Source: JACPHD01 sp964431805
GTDB taxonomy: Bacteria; Patescibacteriota; Patescibacteriia; Patescibacteriales; GWC2-42-12
Length of the DNA: 64,000 nucleotides
Assembly (NCBI GenBank): GCA_964431805.1
Contig: CAYSKV010000004.1
Coordinates: 15,477 to 79,476 of the forward strand
Reading direction: 5' to 3'
Shown here: one piece after another, positions 8,547 to 17,944 of the stretch
How positions within the stretch are numbered: the stretch's first letter is position 1
How the letters are laid out: the number at the start of each line of letters is the position of its first letter
Notes under the pieces: model-generated
What the model was told of the DNA's origin: nothing
The model's database searches: none
The model's input: the letters and a program-made list of their open reading frames with translations, nothing else
Position numbers and translations under genes: made by a program

Positions 8547-8581
8547 AACTCACAGCTATTAAAAACTGGTTGAGTTTTTTT
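8547..8581 (+). terminator. Terminator-like hairpin 2 just before rpoB
   Basis: AACTCA (8547-8552) pairs with TGAGTT (8571-8576), extended inward by CAG / CTG, followed by a T-run. It ends about 30 nt before the rpoB start, with no good promoter between it and the gene, so rpoBC mRNA should read through it. Confidence 0.65.
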
Positions 8582-8611
8582 GTTTTTAAATAAATTTATT
8601 AAAAATATATT

Positions 8612-11600
8612 ATGACTACGAAATTAAAAACTGATAGCCGAAGATTTTTTACCGAAACTAAAGCGGCTATTGATTTACCAGATTTAATTGAAATTCAAAA
8701 AGATTCTTATAATTGGTTTTTGCGCGAAGGACTAAAGGATCTATTTGAGGAAATTTCTCCGATAACTGATTTTATCGGTCGTAATCTTGAATTATCTTTA
8801 GAAGATTATTATTTAGACGAACCTAAATTTGATGAAAGCGAAAGTAAGGCTAAAAATATTACTTATGAAGCTTCTTTACGAGTTAAAGCGAAATTATCAA
8901 ATAAAAAAACCGGCCAAAGCGTTACTCAAGAAGTATTTTTAGGCGACTTTCCTTTAATGACTAAAAACGGCACTTTTATAGTTAACGGCATTGAAAGAGT
9001 TGTGGTCTCGCAGTTAATTAGAAGCGCCGGCGTTATCTTTACTTCAGAATTTATAAAAGGAAAAAAATATTACGGTGCTAAAGTTATACCTAACCGAGGC
9101 GCTTGGCTTGAAATTGAAACCGACATGAACGACGTAATCTGGGTTAGAATTGATAGAAAAAGAAAAGTTGCTATTACTTCTTTATTTAGAGCTTTTGGTT
9201 ATTCAACCGATGAAGAAATAAAACAATTATTTGCCGGTGAAGAAGAAATAACCTCAGGCATTGACGGTGAAAAGAGTTTGCTTGGTTTTATTGAAGCTAC
9301 TATAGCTAAAGATGCGGCTAAAAATGAAGCCGAAGGATTAAAAGAAGTATATAAAAGAATCAGGCCAGGCGATTTAGCCACAACTGATAATGCCAGACAA
9401 TTAATTCACTCCATGTTTTTTAGATTTGATCGCTATGATTTTGATCGCGTCGGCCGCTACAAGATGAATAAACGATTTAATCAGAATGTCGTCAATAATA
9501 AAGAAAATAGAGTTTTAAGAAGAGAAGATTTGGTCGCGATTGTTAAAGAAGTTGTCAGATTAAATATTACTCAAGAAAAAGAAGATGATATAGATCATTT
9601 AGGCAATCGCCGCGTTAGAGCGATTGGCGAATTAATTCAAAATAAATTTAGAGTTGGTCTCGCCAGAATGGAAAGAATTGTTAGGGACAGAATGAGTATT
9701 ATGGATATTGATAGTTTAACGCCGAATAAATTAATTAATGCTCGTCCGGTGATTAGCGTAGTTAAGGAATTTTTCATGTCTTCGCAATTATCGCAATTTA
9801 TGGATCAGACAAATCCTTTAGCCGAACTTGAACATAAACGTAGATTATCAGCTATGGGCCCAGGCGGTTTAACTCGCGAACGCGCTGGTTTCGAAGTGCG
9901 CGATGTGCACACCACTCATTACAGTCGTATTTGTCCGATTGCCACGCCAGAAGGTCCAAATATTGGTTTGGTTGGCCATTTAGCTAGTTATGCCAGACTT
10001 AATAGTTATGGTTTTATTGAAGCGCCTTATCGCGTAGTTTTACATGACATAGAAAATGACCCGGCTAAAACTGTTAATAAAATTGCTCGTGAAGATATTT
10101 ATGAAATTAAAGGCGATAAAAAAGGCAAATTGATTATTAAAGCCGGTCAGGTAATTGATAAGAAAGTTGCAGTTGAATTAAAAGAAAAAATGGGGCATGT
10201 TACTATTCCGATAGTACCTGTTTTAGGCGACGAGATTGTTTACCTTGATGCTTTTGAAGAAGAAAAATATATTTCCACGCCGGCGACCACCCCGGTTGAT
10301 GCTAACGGATATTTTAAGGTTCAAAAAGCTGAAGCTCGTAAGTATGGTCAACCTTCGCTTGAACCAGTTGAAAAAATAGATTTAATTGGCGTAGCGCCGA
10401 ATCAAATTGTTTCTGTGGCCACTTCTTTAATTCCATTTTTGGAACATGATGATGGTATCAGAGCTTTAATGGGAACTAACATGCAACGCCAAGCTGTACC
10501 ATTAATAACGGCTGAAGCGCCTATTGTCGGTACGGGCATGGAAGCTAGAGCCGCTACTGATTGCGGACATGTAATTTTAGCTCCTGACGACGGAGAAATT
10601 GTTAAAGTTGATGGCGGCACAATTGAGTTTAAAGATAAAAAAGGCAAAACGACTAAGTATGTTTTAAATAAATTTTTACGTTCTAATGCTTCAACCTGCA
10701 TAAATCAACGTCCGATCGTTGATCGAGGAGATAAAGTAAAGAAAGGCGATGTTTTAACTAACAGCTCAGCCGTAGATAATGGCGAATTGTCGTTAGGACG
10801 AAATGTTTTTGTAGCTTTTATGACCTGGGAAGGTTTTAACTATGAAGACGCGGTAATTATTTCTGAACGTTTAATTAAGGAAGATGTTTATTCTTCAATT
10901 CATATAGAAAATTATACGATTGACGTACGCGATACTAAGCTCGGACCGGAATTAATAACTAACGACATTCCTAATATCAGCGAAGAAAAATTAAAAGATT
11001 TAGATGAACGCGGTATTGTTCGTATCAGCGCCGAAGTTTCTTCAGGTGATATTTTAGTCGGTAAAATTACGCCGAAAGGTGAGACCGAATTATCGGCGGA
11101 AGAAAAATTATTGCGCGCGATTTTTGGTGAAAAAGCCAAAGATGTTAGAGATTCTTCATTATATTTAGAGCATGGTGAACACGGTAAAGTGGTTGATGTT
11201 AAAATATTCTCTAGAGAAGACGGCGATAAATTAGCGGCTGGAGTAATTCAATCAATTCAGGTAACCGTAGCTAACTTAAGAAAGATTCAAATTGGAGATA
11301 AAATGGCTGGCCGTCATGGTAACAAAGGTGTTATTTCTAAAGTTGTGCCAGTTGAAGACATGCCTTACTTAGCCGATGGTACGCCGATTGAAATAATTTT
11401 GTCGCCTTTAGGTGTTGTTTCAAGAATGAACTTGGGACAGATTTTAGAAACTCATTTAGGTTATGCCGCGAAAAAATTAAATTATAAAATAGCCGTACCT
11501 CCATTAAACGGCATTGCTGAAAAACAAATTAAAGAAGAATTGGCGAAAGCTGATTTACCAACTAACGGTAAAGTAACTCTTTATGACGGTAAGACCGGTG

Positions 11601-12067
11601 AGGCTTATGATAATCAAGTGGTTATTGGTTATAAATACATGTTGAAATTAAATCACATGGTTGAAGATAAGATGCACCAACGTTCTATTGGTCCATACTC
11701 ATTAATTACACAACAGCCTTTAGGCGGTAAAGCCCAATTCGGCGGACAACGTTTCGGAGAAATGGAAGTCTGGGCGCTTGAAGCTTACGGCGCAGCTCAT
11801 TGCTTGCAAGAAATCTTAACCATTAAATCAGACGATGTGCCAGGCAGAAGTAAGGCTTATGAGTCAATTATTAAAGGTGAGCCGATTAGAAAATTAAATG
11901 TCCCAGAATCATTTAACGTTTTAGTTAGAGAATTAAAAGGTTTATGCTTAGACGTTGAATTAATGCAAGGTGATCAAGTAATAAGTTTAGAACGCCAAGG
12001 AGATGATAAACCGGCAGAAGAAGGGGAAAGAAGAAGCAATTTTGGAGAAAAAGTTGAAATAATATAA
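8612..12067 (+). CDS. rpoB: DNA-directed RNA polymerase subunit beta
   Basis: Catalytic beta subunit of RNA polymerase. The 1151 residues include the beta lobes, the rifampicin-region segment SSQLSQFMDQTNPLAEL followed by HKRRLSAMGPGGL and THYSRICPIATPEGPNIGL, the ALMGTNMQRQAVPLI segment, the GRHGNKGVIS active-centre motif, and the C-terminal clamp region with GGKAQFGGQRFGEMEVWALEA. The family length range is about 1100-1350, so this is a compact beta without large lineage-specific insertions. Followed after 38 bp by rpoC; no SD is visible before the ATG. rplJ/rplL, the usual upstream neighbours, are not here. Confidence 0.98.
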   Translation: MTTKLKTDSRRFFTETKAAIDLPDLIEIQKDSYNWFLREGLKDLFEEISPITDFIGRNLELSLEDYYLDEPKFDESESKAKNITYEASLRVKAKLSNKKTGQSVTQEVFLGDFPLMTKNGTFIVNGIERVVVSQLIRSAGVIFTSEFIKGKKYYGAKVIPNRGAWLEIETDMNDVIWVRIDRKRKVAITSLFRAFGYSTDEEIKQLFAGEEEITSGIDGEKSLLGFIEATIAKDAAKNEAEGLKEVYKRIRPGDLATTDNARQLIHSMFFRFDRYDFDRVGRYKMNKRFNQNVVNNKENRVLRREDLVAIVKEVVRLNITQEKEDDIDHLGNRRVRAIGELIQNKFRVGLARMERIVRDRMSIMDIDSLTPNKLINARPVISVVKEFFMSSQLSQFMDQTNPLAELEHKRRLSAMGPGGLTRERAGFEVRDVHTTHYSRICPIATPEGPNIGLVGHLASYARLNSYGFIEAPYRVVLHDIENDPAKTVNKIAREDIYEIKGDKKGKLIIKAGQVIDKKVAVELKEKMGHVTIPIVPVLGDEIVYLDAFEEEKYISTPATTPVDANGYFKVQKAEARKYGQPSLEPVEKIDLIGVAPNQIVSVATSLIPFLEHDDGIRALMGTNMQRQAVPLITAEAPIVGTGMEARAATDCGHVILAPDDGEIVKVDGGTIEFKDKKGKTTKYVLNKFLRSNASTCINQRPIVDRGDKVKKGDVLTNSSAVDNGELSLGRNVFVAFMTWEGFNYEDAVIISERLIKEDVYSSIHIENYTIDVRDTKLGPELITNDIPNISEEKLKDLDERGIVRISAEVSSGDILVGKITPKGETELSAEEKLLRAIFGEKAKDVRDSSLYLEHGEHGKVVDVKIFSREDGDKLAAGVIQSIQVTVANLRKIQIGDKMAGRHGNKGVISKVVPVEDMPYLADGTPIEIILSPLGVVSRMNLGQILETHLGYAAKKLNYKIAVPPLNGIAEKQIKEELAKADLPTNGKVTLYDGKTGEAYDNQVVIGYKYMLKLNHMVEDKMHQRSIGPYSLITQQPLGGKAQFGGQRFGEMEVWALEAYGAAHCLQEILTIKSDDVPGRSKAYESIIKGEPIRKLNVPESFNVLVRELKGLCLDVELMQGDQVISLERQGDDKPAEEGERRSNFGEKVEII

Positions 12068-12105
12068 ACAGTAATTATAAATTAAATTTAAAATACTATA
12101 ATATT

Positions 12106-15100
12106 ATGCTTAATCCAATAAAAACAACTGATTTTGACGCCATTAAATTAAAATTAGCTTCACCAGAAGAAGTTTTAAATTGGTCTCATGGCGAAGTCAC
12201 TCGCCCAGAAACCATTAATTATCGTACGCAAAAACCGGAAAAAGATGGGTTGTTTTGCGAACGAATTTTTGGGCCGTCAAAAGATTGGGAATGCTATTGC
12301 GGAAAATATAAAAAAATTCGCTATAAAGGCATAATTTGCGATAAGTGTGGCGTAGAAGTAACTAGAAGTTTAGTTAGACGCGAACGCATGGGCCATATAA
12401 AACTTGAAGCGCCAGTTTCGCATATTTGGTTTTTGCGCGGCACTTCTTCAAAAATTGGTTTAATTTTAGATTTACCGATGCAGGCTCTAGAAAAGGTTGT
12501 TTACTTCGCTAGTTTTATTATTTCTGATGTTAATGAAGAATTGCATTTAGCCACTATTGAACAAATTAAGCAAGAATATAAAAATAAGAGAAAATCCATT
12601 GAAGCTGATTGGCAAAAACAAGTTAATGAAATTAAAAATAAAAAAGGCAAATTATTAACTCAGGGTAAAAGTGAATTTGAAATTGAAACTTTGTTAAGCC
12701 AGGAAATTGAAGCTTTGGAAAAAATAAAAAATGATAAGCTTAATAATTTAGAGCAAGCTTTTGATCAAGCGCAAAAAGAACTAAAAGATTTAAAACCTCT
12801 AACTATAATTTCTGAAAGCGTTTATCAAAATTTAAGTTTAAAATACGGCCATATTTTTACCGCCGATATTGGCGCTAGCGCTATTAGAAAACTTTTAGAA
12901 AAAATTGATTTAGATAAAACCATTGAACAAATAGATAAAGAACTTTTAGTAGCGATTGATTCAAAAAAGGATAAAATGATTCGACGCTTAAAATTATTAA
13001 AGAGCTTAAGAGCTAATAATTTAAGGCCGGAATGGATGATTTTAAATGTAGTGCCGGTTATACCGCCAGATTTAAGGCCGATGGTACCGCTTGATGGCGG
13101 ACGTTTTGCCACTTCTGATTTAAATGATTTATATCGCAGAATTATTAATCGTAATAATCGTTTAAAACAATTGATTGAACTTAACGCGCCGGAAGTTATT
13201 TGCCGCAATGAAAAGAGAATGCTTCAGGAAGCGGTTGACGCTTTAATTGATAATTCTATTAGACATGGCAAAACTGTTGTGGCGTCTACCGGCCAAAAAA
13301 GAATGCTAAAGTCACTCGCTGATTCCTTAAAAGGCAAACAAGGCAGATTCAGACAGAATTTACTTGGTAAAAGAATTGATTATTCAGGTAGAAGCGTTAT
13401 CGTAGTTAATCCAAATTTGAATTTAGATCAATGCGGTTTACCGAAGCGCATGGCTTTAGAATTATTTAAACCTTTTATTATTAGCCAATTAATTAATAAA
13501 GAGATTGTTCATAATGTTAGAAGCGCTTCTCGCTATATTGAATCAGGCAAAGATGAAGTTTGGGATATTTTAGAAAATATTGTTAAGAAATCATTCGTTA
13601 TGTTAAATCGCGCGCCGACTTTGCATCGTTTAGGTATTCAAGCTTTTAGGCCAATTTTAATTGAAGGTTTAGCGATTCAAGTTAATCCTTTGGTTTGTAC
13701 GGCTTTTAACGCTGACTTTGACGGCGACCAAATGGCGGTTCATGTGCCTTTGACCGAAGAAGCGATTGCCGAAGCTCGCGATATTATGTTAGCCAGTCAT
13801 AATTTATTAAAGCCGGCTACCGGCGATCCAGTAGTCGCGCCCAACCAAGATATAGTTTGGGGAGCTTTTTATATCACTAATGTTGATCAGGCCTATGCAG
13901 ACGCTGATGAGAAAAAATTAAAGAATTTTTGCTCACCCGAAGATGCTAAATTATCCTATAGCATGAAGAATATAAAATTACAGCAGAAAATTAGAGTAAT
14001 GATAGATGATAAATTAATTATTACTACCGTGGGCAGAATTATTTTTAATGAAGTTTTACCTCCAAAATTACGTTTTGTTAATGAAACTGTAGGCAAAGGT
14101 AAATTAAAAAATTTAGTTAAAGAATGTTTAAGACATTACGGCGAACAACCGACGATTGATCTATTGGATAATTTAAAGAAGACCAGTTTTAAATATATTA
14201 CTAAAAGCGGATTGTCTTGGGGCATGGACGATATACCTCATCTTTATGAAAAAGATGAAATGTTGGTTCAAGCTTCAAAGCAGGCTGAAGAAATTAGCGA
14301 ACAATATCGAGATGGTCTTTTAACTGATAGTGAAAGATATAGTAAAATTATTGAGCTTTGGACTACGGTTAAAGAAAAAGTAACAGAAATTTGCCGTCAC
14401 CATCTACCGAAAGATGGGCCGGTTTATTCTATGATTGAATCAGGCGCTCGCGGTTCTTGGGCTCAGTTAACTCAAATTTTAGGCATGAAAGGCTTAGTAA
14501 CTTCACCTTCGGGCGATATTATTGAATTGCCGGTTAAAGGAAATTTTAAACAAGGCTTTTCGGTTCTTGAATATTTTATTGCTACGCACGGTGTGCGTAA
14601 AGGTTTGTCCGATACAGCTCTTCGTACTTCTAATGCCGGTTATTTAACTAGACGCTTAGTTGATGTTTCACAAGATATTATTATAGTTAAAGATGATTGC
14701 GGAGATGATGAAGGCTTGTTAATTACTAAAAAGGAAAGTGAAGAAATGAGCGAGAGTTTAGTTAAGCGCATGACCGGTAGATTTTTAGCGGCTGATTTAA
14801 AAAATAAAACCGGGAAAGTTTTAATAAAAGCCGGTGAATTAGTTACTGAAGATTTGGCGGAAAAAATTGCTAAAGAAGATATTTTAGAAGCGAAAATTAG
14901 ATCGGTTTTAACTTGTAAAATTCATCGCGGTATTTGCTCTAAATGTTATGGTTATGATTTAGCTTATAATAAAACGGTTAAAATGGGCACGGCTGTAGGT
15001 ATTATTGCGGCTCAATCAATTGGTGAACCAGGAACTCAGCTTACTATGAGAACCTTTCATACTGGAGGTGTGGCTGGTCAAGAAGATATTACTCAGGGCT

Positions 15101-16050
15101 TACCAAGAGTAGAAGAAATTTTCGAAGGACGACCGCCAAAAAAGAAAGCTTTTATCGCTGATGTTGCCGGTAAGGTTAAAATTGAAACCGCCCAAAGAAC
15201 TATTGCTCATGAAACTGGCGAAATGATTATTTCTAATCCGCAATCAAAAATTTTAAAGATATATTATCAGGGCGCGGAAAGCGATAAATATTATTTTGCT
15301 GAAGCGATTAAAGAAGCTAGAGCAGAAGATAAAGATAATAAAAATAAAGAAGTAAAAATATTAGTTAAGGACGGAGCAGAAGTCGTTAAAAATAGCGAAC
15401 TATTTTCCGTTGGTAAAAAGGTTTTTAAAGCTAGAAAAGCTGGCGTAATAAAATTAGACGAAAAGTTAATTAAAATTGTTAGCGACGTAGAAAAAGTTAA
15501 AGAATATATTGTGCCGAAAGGTTTTGGTATTTGGGTTAAAGATGGCGAAGAAGTTAAAATTGGCGATCAATTAACTGAAGGTTCGTTTGATCTACATCAA
15601 TTATTTCAATTACGCGGTAAATTAGAAGCGCAAAAATATATTATTAAAGAAATTCAATATGTTTATTCATCTCAAGGTCAGCCTTTAAATGATAAACATA
15701 TAGAAATAATCGCTCGCCAGATGTTTGCTCGTGTTTACGTTAATGATGCCGGTGATACAGAATTATTACCAGGAGAAATTGTGGAAAAAGCGATTTTTGA
15801 CCGAACTAATGAAGAGACTAAATCTAGTGGAAAAAAAGTAGCCAAAGGCGATCAGTTATTATTAGGCATAACTAAATCATCTTTAACCACTAATAGCTTT
15901 TTGTCAGCGGCTTCATTTCAAGAAACCGCCAGAGTTTTAATTGACGCAGCTGTTACCGGCAAAGTTGATCATCTTGAAGGTTTAAAAGAAAATGTTATTA
16001 TTGGTCGGCCAATTCCAGCTGGCACGGGTTATCGGGCGAAAGCAGATTAA
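12106..16050 (+). CDS. rpoC: DNA-directed RNA polymerase subunit beta'
   Basis: Catalytic beta-prime subunit of RNA polymerase. The N-terminal zinc-binding site is CYCGKYK...CDKCGVEV (about residues 64-90). The absolutely conserved magnesium loop NADFDGD is at 535-541. The trigger-loop segment GEPGTQLTMRTFHTGGVA and the second zinc site (CKIHRGICSKCYG) are present. At 1314 residues it is a normal bacterial length; residues about 160-230 are a lysine/glutamate-rich coiled-coil insertion in the clamp. Ends the rpoBC operon at a bidirectional terminator. Confidence 0.98.
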   Translation: MLNPIKTTDFDAIKLKLASPEEVLNWSHGEVTRPETINYRTQKPEKDGLFCERIFGPSKDWECYCGKYKKIRYKGIICDKCGVEVTRSLVRRERMGHIKLEAPVSHIWFLRGTSSKIGLILDLPMQALEKVVYFASFIISDVNEELHLATIEQIKQEYKNKRKSIEADWQKQVNEIKNKKGKLLTQGKSEFEIETLLSQEIEALEKIKNDKLNNLEQAFDQAQKELKDLKPLTIISESVYQNLSLKYGHIFTADIGASAIRKLLEKIDLDKTIEQIDKELLVAIDSKKDKMIRRLKLLKSLRANNLRPEWMILNVVPVIPPDLRPMVPLDGGRFATSDLNDLYRRIINRNNRLKQLIELNAPEVICRNEKRMLQEAVDALIDNSIRHGKTVVASTGQKRMLKSLADSLKGKQGRFRQNLLGKRIDYSGRSVIVVNPNLNLDQCGLPKRMALELFKPFIISQLINKEIVHNVRSASRYIESGKDEVWDILENIVKKSFVMLNRAPTLHRLGIQAFRPILIEGLAIQVNPLVCTAFNADFDGDQMAVHVPLTEEAIAEARDIMLASHNLLKPATGDPVVAPNQDIVWGAFYITNVDQAYADADEKKLKNFCSPEDAKLSYSMKNIKLQQKIRVMIDDKLIITTVGRIIFNEVLPPKLRFVNETVGKGKLKNLVKECLRHYGEQPTIDLLDNLKKTSFKYITKSGLSWGMDDIPHLYEKDEMLVQASKQAEEISEQYRDGLLTDSERYSKIIELWTTVKEKVTEICRHHLPKDGPVYSMIESGARGSWAQLTQILGMKGLVTSPSGDIIELPVKGNFKQGFSVLEYFIATHGVRKGLSDTALRTSNAGYLTRRLVDVSQDIIIVKDDCGDDEGLLITKKESEEMSESLVKRMTGRFLAADLKNKTGKVLIKAGELVTEDLAEKIAKEDILEAKIRSVLTCKIHRGICSKCYGYDLAYNKTVKMGTAVGIIAAQSIGEPGTQLTMRTFHTGGVAGQEDITQGLPRVEEIFEGRPPKKKAFIADVAGKVKIETAQRTIAHETGEMIISNPQSKILKIYYQGAESDKYYFAEAIKEARAEDKDNKNKEVKILVKDGAEVVKNSELFSVGKKVFKARKAGVIKLDEKLIKIVSDVEKVKEYIVPKGFGIWVKDGEEVKIGDQLTEGSFDLHQLFQLRGKLEAQKYIIKEIQYVYSSQGQPLNDKHIEIIARQMFARVYVNDAGDTELLPGEIVEKAIFDRTNEETKSSGKKVAKGDQLLLGITKSSLTTNSFLSAASFQETARVLIDAAVTGKVDHLEGLKENVIIGRPIPAGTGYRAKAD

Positions 16051-16075
16051 ATTGTTATTTGTTCTTTTTTATATA

Positions 16076-16121
16076 AAACAAAAAAGGCATTACGGTGAAA
16101 ACCATAATGCCTTTTTTGTTT
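16076..16121. terminator. Bidirectional terminator between rpoC and porB
   Basis: Long near-perfect hairpin: AAACAAAAAAGGCATTA...GGT, GAAA tetraloop, ACCATAATGCCTTTTTTGTTT. A-rich and T-rich on both sides, serving the convergent rpoC (+) and porB (-) transcripts. Confidence 0.9.
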
Positions 16122-16127
16122 GAGTAA

Positions 16128-17033
16128 TTATTTCAAATTATATTTTTTTACATTTTCATCGGCCAGTTTTTGAATATAAGCGATTTGTTTTTTTCCTGAA
16201 CCATTTTTAAATAGATGTTTAAATCTGCCTTGCGGTTTTAAATAATTTTCAACTGGCGGACGCTGAGCTGGTACTTTTATTACTTCGCTAAGTTGACCAT
16301 TTACATATTCGACTGCTGGATAAATGCCAGTCTGTACGGCTAATTTAGCTAAATTTATAGTTTGGTTGGGTTCAATTTTCCAGCCTGGTATGCAAGGCAC
16401 TAAAATTTGTAGATATGAAGGGCCCGGAGTGGCTATAGCCTTTTTAACTTTTTTAATTATATCTAATGGGTAAGCGACCGTAGTTTGCGCTACATATTTT
16501 AAGCCGTGCGCTAAAGCGATAGCTAGCATGTCTTTTTTTATAAAATGTGAACCAATACCGTTGATATCGGGTGAAGTTCCGGCCGGAGTAGTCGTAGTGT
16601 TAGCGGCCCAGGGAGTAGCTGCGCTAGCTTGTGCACCTGTGTTCATATAGCCTTCGTTATCGTAACAAACATAAAGAATATTTTCACCGCGTTCCCACAT
16701 GCCGCTAATTAAGCCAAAACCGATATCAAAAGTGCCACCATCGCCGCCTTGGGCAACAACTTTAATTTTTTTGTCTTTACCTTGCGTTTTTAAGGCAGCT
16801 TGAATGCCCGAAGCAACGGCCGTGGCATTTTCAAATAAAGAATGAATCCAGGGCATGCCCCAACTTGATTCTGGGTAAGGCGTGGTGACAACTTCTAAAC
16901 AACCGGTGGCGTTAGCGATAATAGTATCCGGGCCTAAACTGTCGGCCACTAATCGGGCCGCAATCATCTGGCCGCAACCAGCGCAACCGCGATGACCTGG
17001 AGAAAAAAGAGTTTTTCTTGTATTATTTTTCAT
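16128..17033 (-). CDS. porB: Pyruvate:ferredoxin oxidoreductase, beta subunit
   Basis: Thiamine-diphosphate-binding subunit of the enzyme that oxidises pyruvate to acetyl-CoA and CO2 with ferredoxin as acceptor. The 301 residues carry the beta-subunit cysteines that bind the proximal 4Fe-4S cluster (HRGCAGCGQ near residue 14-22, ATGCLEV, and VPCIPGW near the C-terminus) and the ThDP/Mg site GGDGGTFDIGFGL followed by YDNEGYMNTG. It is the last gene of a minus-strand run and is separated from porA by five unrelated genes, although porA and porB are normally adjacent. 2-oxoacid specificity is inferred from family resemblance. Confidence 0.92.
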   Translation of the reverse strand: MKNNTRKTLFSPGHRGCAGCGQMIAARLVADSLGPDTIIANATGCLEVVTTPYPESSWGMPWIHSLFENATAVASGIQAALKTQGKDKKIKVVAQGGDGGTFDIGFGLISGMWERGENILYVCYDNEGYMNTGAQASAATPWAANTTTTPAGTSPDINGIGSHFIKKDMLAIALAHGLKYVAQTTVAYPLDIIKKVKKAIATPGPSYLQILVPCIPGWKIEPNQTINLAKLAVQTGIYPAVEYVNGQLSEVIKVPAQRPPVENYLKPQGRFKHLFKNGSGKKQIAYIQKLADENVKKYNLK

Positions 17034-17045
17034 GTTTTTATAATT

Positions 17046-17258
17046 TTAATTGGCTTCAGCAATTTGTTTTTTAAAATTTTTAATTTCTTTTGCTTTATAT
17101 ATTTGACCAATAAATTTAGACGCATTAAGTATTTCAATTAAAACAGGTTTTTTGGATTTTGATAAATGAATAATAAAATTACCAAGTTCAATCGCGTTTT
17201 TAATTGGATCTTTAGTAATTTCCCAGCTTATAATATTAGCTTCAATATCGTATTGCAT
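17046..17258 (-). CDS. DUF2283-like small protein, putative antitoxin
   Basis: 70 residues beginning MQYDIEANIISWEI, which resembles the start of DUF2283 proteins (MxYDxEADILYIxL). Small proteins of this kind are often encoded next to DUF4258 proteins, and that is the arrangement here: the partner is 4 bp upstream. It lacks an evident DNA-binding domain. The antitoxin role is an inference from pairing. Confidence 0.6.
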   Translation of the reverse strand: MQYDIEANIISWEITKDPIKNAIELGNFIIHLSKSKKPVLIEILNASKFIGQIYKAKEIKNFKKQIAEAN

Positions 17259-17262
17259 AATT

Positions 17263-17478
17263 TTATTTAATAGGAAAAAAAGTTATAATTTTTATTATTT
17301 CAGCCTCTTTTTTATAAATAACTTTTATATTTTCTTTTTGCGCCGTCAAAAGTTTATCTTTTTTTCCGGCTTTGTCAGGCGCGCTAACCGTATCTTCAAT
17401 TTGCTCGCGCGTAAAAAAGATTTTATGTTTATTTAATAAATCAAATTTTTGTTCGGCGTATTTAGTAAAGTAAAACAT
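17263..17478 (-). CDS. DUF4258-like small protein, putative toxin
   Basis: 71 residues with the DUF4258/RelE-fold-like pattern: an N-terminal segment MFYFTKYAEQKFDLLNKH, a helix with FTREQIEDTVSAPD, and the C-terminal strand pair IKVIYKKEAEIIKIITFFP. Encoded directly upstream of a DUF2283-like gene, the usual partner order of this putative toxin-antitoxin type. No activity can be shown from sequence. Confidence 0.6.
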   Translation of the reverse strand: MFYFTKYAEQKFDLLNKHKIFFTREQIEDTVSAPDKAGKKDKLLTAQKENIKVIYKKEAEIIKIITFFPIK

Positions 17479-17479
17479 A

Positions 17480-17944
17480 TTATTTGGGGAAAGCCGTGCT
17501 ATTTGGGCAAAAACTTAAGCCGTAATTAATATCTTGTAATTTAAACATATCAATAATTCCTCCCAATGGTCTTAGGTCAATAGTTAGTTTACAAGCATCT
17601 TCTTTTTTTATTTCTAAAATTTTAATAAATTTTTTTTCTGCATTTTCGCGAGCTACTTGAATGTCAGGGCTACTAATAATGATAGAAAAACGATTAGTTT
17701 TTTTATCATACGTAAAAAAATAATTCTGATTTTTATTATAGTAGAAAGTTCCATTGATATTTTCAAAATTTTTATTAGTTTCTGGGTCAACAATTTTAAT
17801 AATACCAGAAGGGGATTCTAGATAAACCTTTTTACTTTGAAGAGAATAAAATATAATAATACTGATAAGTAAAATTATAATAAAGAATAGTATTAAAAAG
17901 TATTTTTTTTTCATATTTTTAATTATTAAATTTATTATTTGCAC
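17480..17944 (-). CDS. Small membrane-anchored protein, unknown
   Basis: Not recognised. 154 residues from the first ATG, or 144 if translation starts at the internal Met 11 (ATG at 17914), which gives a cleaner MKKKYF-plus-hydrophobic signal anchor and removes the 10-bp overlap with the upstream gene. After the anchor (about 15-33) comes a mixed alpha/beta domain exposed outside, with two cysteines (DACKLTID, LSFCPNS) that could form a disulfide. Co-directional with, and right behind, the two pilin-like genes, so it may belong to the same surface system. Confidence 0.6.
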   Translation of the reverse strand: MQIINLIIKNMKKKYFLILFFIIILLISIIIFYSLQSKKVYLESPSGIIKIVDPETNKNFENINGTFYYNKNQNYFFTYDKKTNRFSIIISSPDIQVARENAEKKFIKILEIKKEDACKLTIDLRPLGGIIDMFKLQDINYGLSFCPNSTAFPK

